Shown piece by piece: positions 58,661 to 64,000 of a stretch of DNA of 64,000 bases. Position 1 is the stretch's first letter. Each line of letters opens with the position of its first letter. Under the pieces are notes generated by a model. It was given only the letters and a program-made list of their open reading frames with translations, was not told the DNA's origin and did no database searches. The translations under genes were made by a program, and so were the position numbers. Origin of the DNA: Ochotona curzoniae (taxonomy: Eukaryota; Chordata; Mammalia; Lagomorpha; Ochotonidae); the NCBI RefSeq assembly GCF_017591425.1, contig NW_024467121.1, positions 16,070,707-16,134,706 on the forward strand, in the 5' to 3' direction.

Positions 58661-58981
58661 AAAGATTTATTTATTATTATTGCAAAAGGCAGATATACAG
58701 AGAGGAGAGACAGAGGGGGAAGATCTTCTGCCCAGTGATTCACTCCCCAAGTGAGTGCAACAGCCGAAGCTGAGCTGATTCAAACCAGAATCTAGGAACT
58801 TCCTCCTGGTCTCCCACATGGGTGCAGTGTCCCAAGGATTTGGGCCATCCTCTACTGTCCCCCAGGCCACAAGCAGCGAGCTGGATGGAAGCAGGGTCGC
58901 CAGCATTAGAACCGGCACCCATATGAGATCCAGGTCTGTACAAGATGAGGACTTGAGCAACTAGGCAATTTCACTGAGCCC
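58661..58981 (-). mobile_element. Full-length CSINE, minus strand
   Basis: AAAGATTTATTTATTATTATTGCAAAAGGCAGATATACAGAGAGGAG at the left, GATTCACTCCCCAAGTGAGTGC, GGAACTTCCTCCTGGTCTCCCACATGGGTGCAG, CCACAAGCAGCGAGCTGGATGG and GAACCGGCACCCATATGAGATCC, ending TCACTGAGCCC. Its target-site duplication has decayed in step with the element. Overlapping minus frames (58667-58960, 58740-58943) are its translations. Confidence 0.93.
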
Positions 58982-58998
58982 AATATACAAGACATTTA
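58982..58998. repeat. Target-site duplication, right copy
   Basis: AATATACAAGACATTTA, partner of 58644-58660. Confidence 0.75.
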
Positions 58999-59224
58999 AA
59001 ACTTCATCCCATTATGGCTTGATCCCACTTTCCCTCAATGTACTCATGCTTCTCAAACAAAATGATTTGCCTATCTTGTATCTAAATTTTCAAAAGTATA
59101 ATTACTCCCTTTTATTTTTTGGTACATAATTATCTAATGTTTTTTTCAAAGCTAAATTCTTCTTGATGTTTTTAAAAGCACAACTCAGAAGCCACTTCTT
59201 CGTGGCTTGTCTGTATGTACACAT

Positions 59225-59478
59225 GTCATTTCATAGCATGGCATAACCAGTAAGGGTTTCACATGCGATTCTGGTAATGCAGAATGGATGCTGAATATGG
59301 GCTGGATGCTCCACTTTCTATCCAACTGCCTGCAAATCATCTGAGAAAAGCAGCAGAACATGGACCAAATGTTTGGGGCTCTGGCAGCCTTGGCCAGACC
59401 ATCTGGGGTATGAATCAGGGATAAGAAATTCTCTTTCTCTCTGACTTTCAAATAAATAAATGTTTTGGTAAATAGGCA
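59225..59478 (+). mobile_element. Divergent CSINE
   Basis: CATAGCATGGCATAACCAGTAAGG head, CCACTTTCTATCCAACTGCCTGC, CATCTGAGAAAAGCAGCAGAACATGGACC, CTCTTTCTCTCTGACTTTCAAATAAATAAATG. An old copy in which the middle is shortened. Confidence 0.7.
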
Positions 59479-59645
59479 TGTTTCGTTCTGAATACTCAAT
59501 CTCCATATTGCTTCCAGTTAGGATGCATCACTGCTTCATTGTCACTGACCTGTCCAGGGCATATTTTTCTGACTAGGCAATAAATCATTGAGGCTGCTCA
59601 TAGCAACATTTGCATCATCTTGTTATCCCCAAAAATGGGGATAAT

Positions 59646-59700
59646 GTGTGTGTGTGTGTATGGGTGGATGGGTGGGTGTGGGTGAGAGAGAGAGAGAGAT
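59646..59700. repeat. GT/GGGTG/GA low-complexity tract
   Basis: TGTGTGTGTGTGTATGGG, then TGGATGGGTGGGTGTGGG and a GAGAGAGAGAGAGA run. It has G clusters on the + strand. Confidence 0.9.
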
Positions 59701-59924
59701 ATGTAATGGAACATGATGTACATAGGAGAAATATTAGAACATTATATGGAATACATGTATCTTTATATAAAATTAAAACAAATTTGGAAAGACATTTGCA
59801 TGATAACAGAAGAACTCAGATCCCAAGATACACGTATAAAATTATTGCATTATCTCTATACTAGAAAAACATAGATTATGTTTGGCATAGCAGTTACACT
59901 GCTTTTCGGAGCCCATTTTTGAAA

Positions 59925-60175
59925 GCAAACTGGCTAAGCTCAAATGCCAGCTCTACTCCATTTCCAATTTCTTGTTAATTTGCACTTGGTGAGGCAAGTG
60001 ATGTGTGCGATGCTTTTAACTCCATCACCCACATGGAGAGACCCGGACTGTATTTCAGGTCTTGGCTCTGGCCTGGTTCAGCTCTAGCTGGTGTGGGAGT
60101 GAACCAGAGAATGGGTCTGTTGCTTTTCTAATCTCTCTCTCCCTGTATTGCAAAAATTAAAAACAAATAGAAATA
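59925..60175 (+). mobile_element. Divergent CSINE
   Basis: Poor head, CCACATGGAGAGACCCGGACTG, TCTTGGCTCTGGCCTGGTTCAGCTCTAGCTGGTGTGG, GAGTGAACCAGAGAATGGG, CTAATCTCTCTCTCCCTGTATTGC and AAAATTAAAAACAAATAG give the CSINE order in the 3' two thirds. Confidence 0.7.
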
Positions 60176-60179
60176 TTAC

Positions 60180-63044
60180 ATAATAAAGATAACAACGAGC
60201 ACAGATCAGGCCAGTATTGTTAACCATTATTATGGAATTAACAAGGAAACTCCATAAGGATGGGTGGAAGCAATAACTCCTCAAATGACCTTTGACTCAG
60301 ACGAATGCCCTTTTTATATCAAATATTTACACAAAATATTCTACCATCAGGGCTTATGAAGACTTCTAAAATAATGTAACGAAGTATATTTAATTAGAAA
60401 TAGCTTTACTAAGATTTAGCTTGATTGGAAGACTAACATGTTTAGGATTTTTTTCTACAAGAGAATCATTTCTTGTTCTGTCAGTATATTTGGTCCCAAA
60501 TTCCTATTGAGAATTATAACCTTGTCATTGCATATCATTCCACAAATAGTACTTCATTCCTTTGTACAATTTGAGGAGAGTTGCTTCTGAGTGCAATATG
60601 CTAAATATTTGTAGCTCTAAAATTAACCAAATTTGTCTTAAGAGAATGAAAAACAATATAAAATAAGTATACAGTATTTTTGTAGCTGCTGTTTATGCCA
60701 AATGACTATGATATACTAGAATTTGTAAAGGGAAGTGAGATTATAAGATAGTGACTAGGAAAAGTCAACAATTTAAAAATAAGTTTCCAGTGACAGAAAA
60801 CCCAACTTTCTCTGACAAATGTTATTGGGGATGTGGAAGAAATTCCAGCTATGTGCTAAGGTCTCTATATTTCTAAATGTAGAGGTAAAGGTGGATGCTA
60901 TTAATAAATACACTTTATCTTGTACTATCAGAAAGAAAATAAACACTGTTCATAGAAGTCATGTGAAAAATGTGTAAAAATTTTGCTATTTCCAAGGTTT
61001 TTAATTAGATCATAACTTTACACAATAGTGAAACCTTAAAACAAGTCACTTAAAGTGATGACAACTAATAACTTGCCTGCATGAATTAGTTTTTAATTTT
61101 TAAGAAATCTATAAACTGGTGCCACATACAAATTACTTTGCCTCTGTGAATTAAAAATAAACACATTAAAACATGGCAGGAAAATTAGTTGAGAGCTGAC
61201 AACTATAGGAAATATATATATAAAGGCTCAGGGCAATTCATATGTAAAAATTCATGAAAATGTATATCCCATGAGCTCTTGGATGTTTTCTTTACAAGAG
61301 TCAAATACTTAGTTGAATGGTTTATTTTGTATGATAATTTAAAATAATCACATTCTGGGTTCATTTTAAAATGTGTAAGACAAGGTAAGAACTAGAGTCA
61401 CTTAATATGCCCTTGGTCATTTAAGCCTCAGTAGACTCCTTTGTACAGTAAACTTTAATCACTGAAGAAAGATGAAAGTTAGACAGTTAATAATCGGATT
61501 TATTATAGAATGTTAATTTATCCTATGGACTGAATTGCCTTGAAACTTTCAAGATTACTAATTGCAGCTAAGGAACAACATCTGGACATTTTCCTCATGG
61601 CTTTGGCTTAATAAAACTTGTGATCTCTGATTAAAGATGTTAGTTTCTTTGAATTATGAGTAAAAAGGAAAAAGAAAGGAATTTTACTCACAGAAGGTGG
61701 GAGAAAAGTAGGACAGAGAGCCCAGCAGGTGATAGGTGGGTTTTATTTCTAAATCATGGAACCATGGAAGAACTATTGGAATTTCAATAGCGTGTGTATT
61801 AACTCACCTTATGCAGAATTTTAAGGCACTCATCCAAAATTAAAATCTGTATGTTAATTTTTTTAAAATCTTCTATATTGCTAAGGAGAAGGAGATAATT
61901 TTCCTTACATTTTGCATCTAGAATATTGAGTAATCAGAAATGCTTTGACAAAGTAAAACCAGAAAGGAGGAAACTTCGGATCCTAAGAGACTACACACTA
62001 ATGATCTCAATAGGAGGATCGATAGATCCATGCAACAATCGATGTGTCGTCAAAATTCGCTGAATTTTTTTTAAATGTTTCAGTTGGAAAACCAGACAAT
62101 GGTGAATTCAGTTTCTGTGAAGTTTTACTCTGATTTGAATTTACAACTGCATTCATTCCAGCAGGAACAGCAAAGAATCATGGGGTCACTAGGTTTATAT
62201 GAATGATATCACACATGTAGGAATGCTTGAGATAACAAAGCAACAGAAACACACATCAAGCTCTGAGTCAAAGTCGTATTGATAATTGAGAGCAGGAGGA
62301 AATGCGTCCAAATCACTTTATCTTTCTTCATTTTTCATACTCTCTTCACTTGCACCTGTACCTTTCCATCCACCTATATCTCTGCTACATTCAATGGTCA
62401 TATCAAAAACAGACCCTTCACACTCTGGGTATGAAACTGTCTCCTAGTTTGAAGAGATCTCTTCAGCCTGTAGGAAAACATATTTTCCATTCCAGATGGG
62501 GATTATTAAGAATACTGACTTTGAAGATAGATCCTAAGTGAGTAGAGAAATAAATTTTAATTGTAAATAAATAGAAAACTGTGCAATGGATGGTGCAGAG
62601 TGCTTTGTACCAAAGGTAATTCAATGACTGAGGCAATTTGTTGCCCCAGTGGTAATCCTTACCTGCAATAGAATTATTAGTTTAGAGAGAGATTGTGTGT
62701 TTAGAATATCTAGGATTTGAAAATACAACAGCAGAGGGGAAATTAGGAATAAGGTTAACAGGGACAAATGTCCACATAGGGTAATATGAGAAATTTTCAA
62801 AACATTCAAGTAAACACTATTTTATGAAACACTATACGTAAATTTCAATGTTACAGCTGATGCTGTGCAGGTGAGCAGGGCATGACTTTGTTTCTCACAG
62901 TGCATCCCACTACCGACTCCACGGCATATTTCGTAAAACATCTCTCTGAGGGTTCTGTAGTAAATATTTGATGGATACTAATAAAATATATTCTAGAGGT
63001 TGGCACTCTGCTGCAATGGGTTCAACTGTCACTTGGACAACTAC
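60180..63044. other. AT-rich block without recognised feature
   Basis: No gene, young SINE or L1 is recognised over 2.8 kb. The frames at 62302-62541 and 62621-62809 are treated as chance. Confidence 0.55.
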
Positions 63045-63054
63045 ATTCTATATT
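63045..63054. repeat. Target-site duplication, left copy
   Basis: ATTCTATATT, repeated at 63395-63404. Confidence 0.75.
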
Positions 63055-63394
63055 TTTTTAAAGATTTATTGATTGACTGATTATTTTTTTTATTGGAAAG
63101 TAAGATATACAAAGAGGAAAGCCAGAGAGGAAGACTTCCGTCCGAAGATTTATTCTCCAAGCTGCTGCAAAGGCTGGAGCTGAGCCAATCCAAAGCCAGG
63201 AGCCAGGAACTTCCTCCCGGTCTCCCACGTGGGTGCAGGGTCCCAAGGCTTCAGGCCATCCTCGACTGCCCTTCCAGGCCACAAGCAGGGAACTGGATGG
63301 GAAGCAGTGCTGCCGGGATTAGAACCTGTGCCATACGGGATCCCAGCATGTTAAAGGCGAAGACTTTAACCATTACGCTATTGTGACGTGACTG
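63055..63394 (-). mobile_element. Full-length CSINE, minus strand
   Basis: Poly(T), AAAGATTTATTGATTGACTG and TTGGAAAGTAAGATATACAAAGAGG at the left, AAGCCAGGAGCCAGGAACTTCCTCCC, CCCACGTGGGTGCAGGGTCCCAAGG, CCACAAGCAGGGAACTGGATGG, GGGATCCCAGCATGTTAAAGG and CCATTACGCTATTGTGACG at the right. It belongs to the 'GCATAATGG / AACATGCTGGGATCC' subgroup, like 45327. Frames at 63058-63386 are its translations. Confidence 0.93.
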
Positions 63395-63404
63395 ATTCTA
63401 TATT
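63395..63404. repeat. Target-site duplication, right copy
   Basis: ATTCTATATT, partner of 63045-63054. Confidence 0.75.
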
Positions 63405-63412
63405 GAAGTGAC

Positions 63413-63500
63413 TGATTCTTCACTAACTGGTTCACTCCCCAGATGGCCTCCATAGCAGAAATGGGGCTGCATCCACATAGCAGGGAACCAGGTGCCCTTG
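63413..63500 (-). mobile_element. CSINE fragment, minus strand
   Basis: CTGGTTCACTCCCCAGATGG and CAGGGAACCAGGTGCCC resemble interior parts of the reverse C-element. It is truncated on both sides and lies directly beside a complete copy. Confidence 0.5.
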
Positions 63501-63579
63501 TAGCTCATTTTTCAACCACTGCCTACCATTTATAGAGGCGGTATTAATTTCATCTTGAGCAGAAGTGTACAACCTTTCC

Positions 63580-64000
63580 CTTTACTTCATACTATTTTTA
63601 ACACTTGCTATCTTTTAAAAAATTTCCTCTCACAAGAGCCATCCTAACAAGTGTAAGGTGATTTGTCATGGTGGTTTAATTTTATTTCTCCGATTAATGT
63701 GACATAGAACTCATTTTCATAAACTTGTTGGCTATCTATATACCTTCTTTTGAAAAATGTCTATTCAATTGGATGCTCATTTCTGTTGTTCTTTTTGCTA
63801 TTAAGTTGCAGACATTCCTTATGTAATTCAGATAGTATAAGCCATTATCAACTGTACATTTTATGAATATTTTCTCCCTATTCCAGTGTGCCGTTTCATT
63901 TTGTTTATTGTCCCTGTTCTTTGCAAAGGCTTTTTAGTTTGATTTAGTCTCATCTGTCTCAAGGTAATTTCTGAGGCCCAGGAGGGTGATCCAAATTCAT
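63580..64000 (-). mobile_element. L1 ORF2 fragment, minus strand, continuing past the window
   Basis: The + strand reads GAGCCATCCTAACAAGTGTAAGGTGA, CTTGTTGGCTATCTATATACCTTCTTTTG, AAAATGTCTATTCAATTGG, GAATATTTTCTCCCTATTCCAGTG and CTTTTTAGTTTGATTTAGTCTC. These are the reverse complement of a well-known L1 ORF2 stretch just upstream of the ORF2 end. Small deletions and substitutions break any reading frame, so it is an inactive old copy. Its 5' direction runs off the right edge. Confidence 0.8.

Noticed and set aside
1..64000. CRISPR arrays, operons, prophage or plasmid features
   Set aside because: Sequence is clearly mammalian: SINE and L1 content, microsatellites, CpG depletion and absence of dense coding frames.

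Overview
The window is non-coding mammalian DNA that is overwhelmingly AT-rich. I see no protein-coding exon, CpG-island promoter, functional tRNA/rRNA/snRNA gene, CRISPR array or bacterial feature. The organism is most likely a lagomorph, probably a pika (Ochotona). The evidence is about two dozen copies of a tRNA-derived SINE of the lagomorph C-element (CSINE) type. These have a GGGCCCGGC head, a pol III A box like TGGCCTAGCGGC, a B box GGTTCTAATCC, a body with ATCCCATATGGG and GGCCTGGGAAAGCAGTCGAGG, and an AATAAATAAATCTT plus poly(A) end. The 'TAGCGGCTAAAGTCCTCGCC' head and GTCGAGGACGG body differ from the rabbit consensus as I remember it, which is why I favour pika. That is recall of repeat families, not a database result.

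Layout. 1-13.2 kb is an AT-rich desert with the tail of a SINE at the left edge, one divergent CSINE (3.2 kb), an imperfect tandem duplication (1.5 kb) and one L1 3'-end insertion on the minus strand (7.9-8.6 kb) with a 16-bp target-site duplication. 13.2-27.4 kb is repeat-rich: young and old CSINEs, an old MaLR-like LTR carrying a perfect ATTAT array, a purine-only tract, and two CpG-dense patches (14.9 and 20.5 kb). 27.4-32.8 kb holds little I recognise. 32.8-35.8 kb is a cluster of four CSINEs in mixed orientation. 35.8-41.7 kb is free of CSINE copies, holds two short perfect palindromes and MIR remnants, and is the best place to look for conserved regulatory sequence. 41.7-47.8 kb has CSINEs, a MaLR-like LTR fragment and a possible but unidentified processed pseudogene. 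51.4-52.4 kb is an L1 3' end with a microsatellite and a CSINE nested in it. About 55.5-55.9 kb looks like a solo retroviral LTR with a 49-bp tandem duplication in its U3. 58.6-63.5 kb has more CSINEs, and the window ends inside an antisense copy of L1 ORF2.

There are no genes working together here. Most open frames longer than 60 codons are either chance frames in AT-rich DNA or translations of the CSINE body, which is why similar peptides (for example ...WPGKAVEDGPKPWDPAP...) recur through the window. I did not find a convincing novel biological system. The findings concern insertion history, SINE subfamily structure, CpG-dense patches, palindromes and candidate regulatory blocks.
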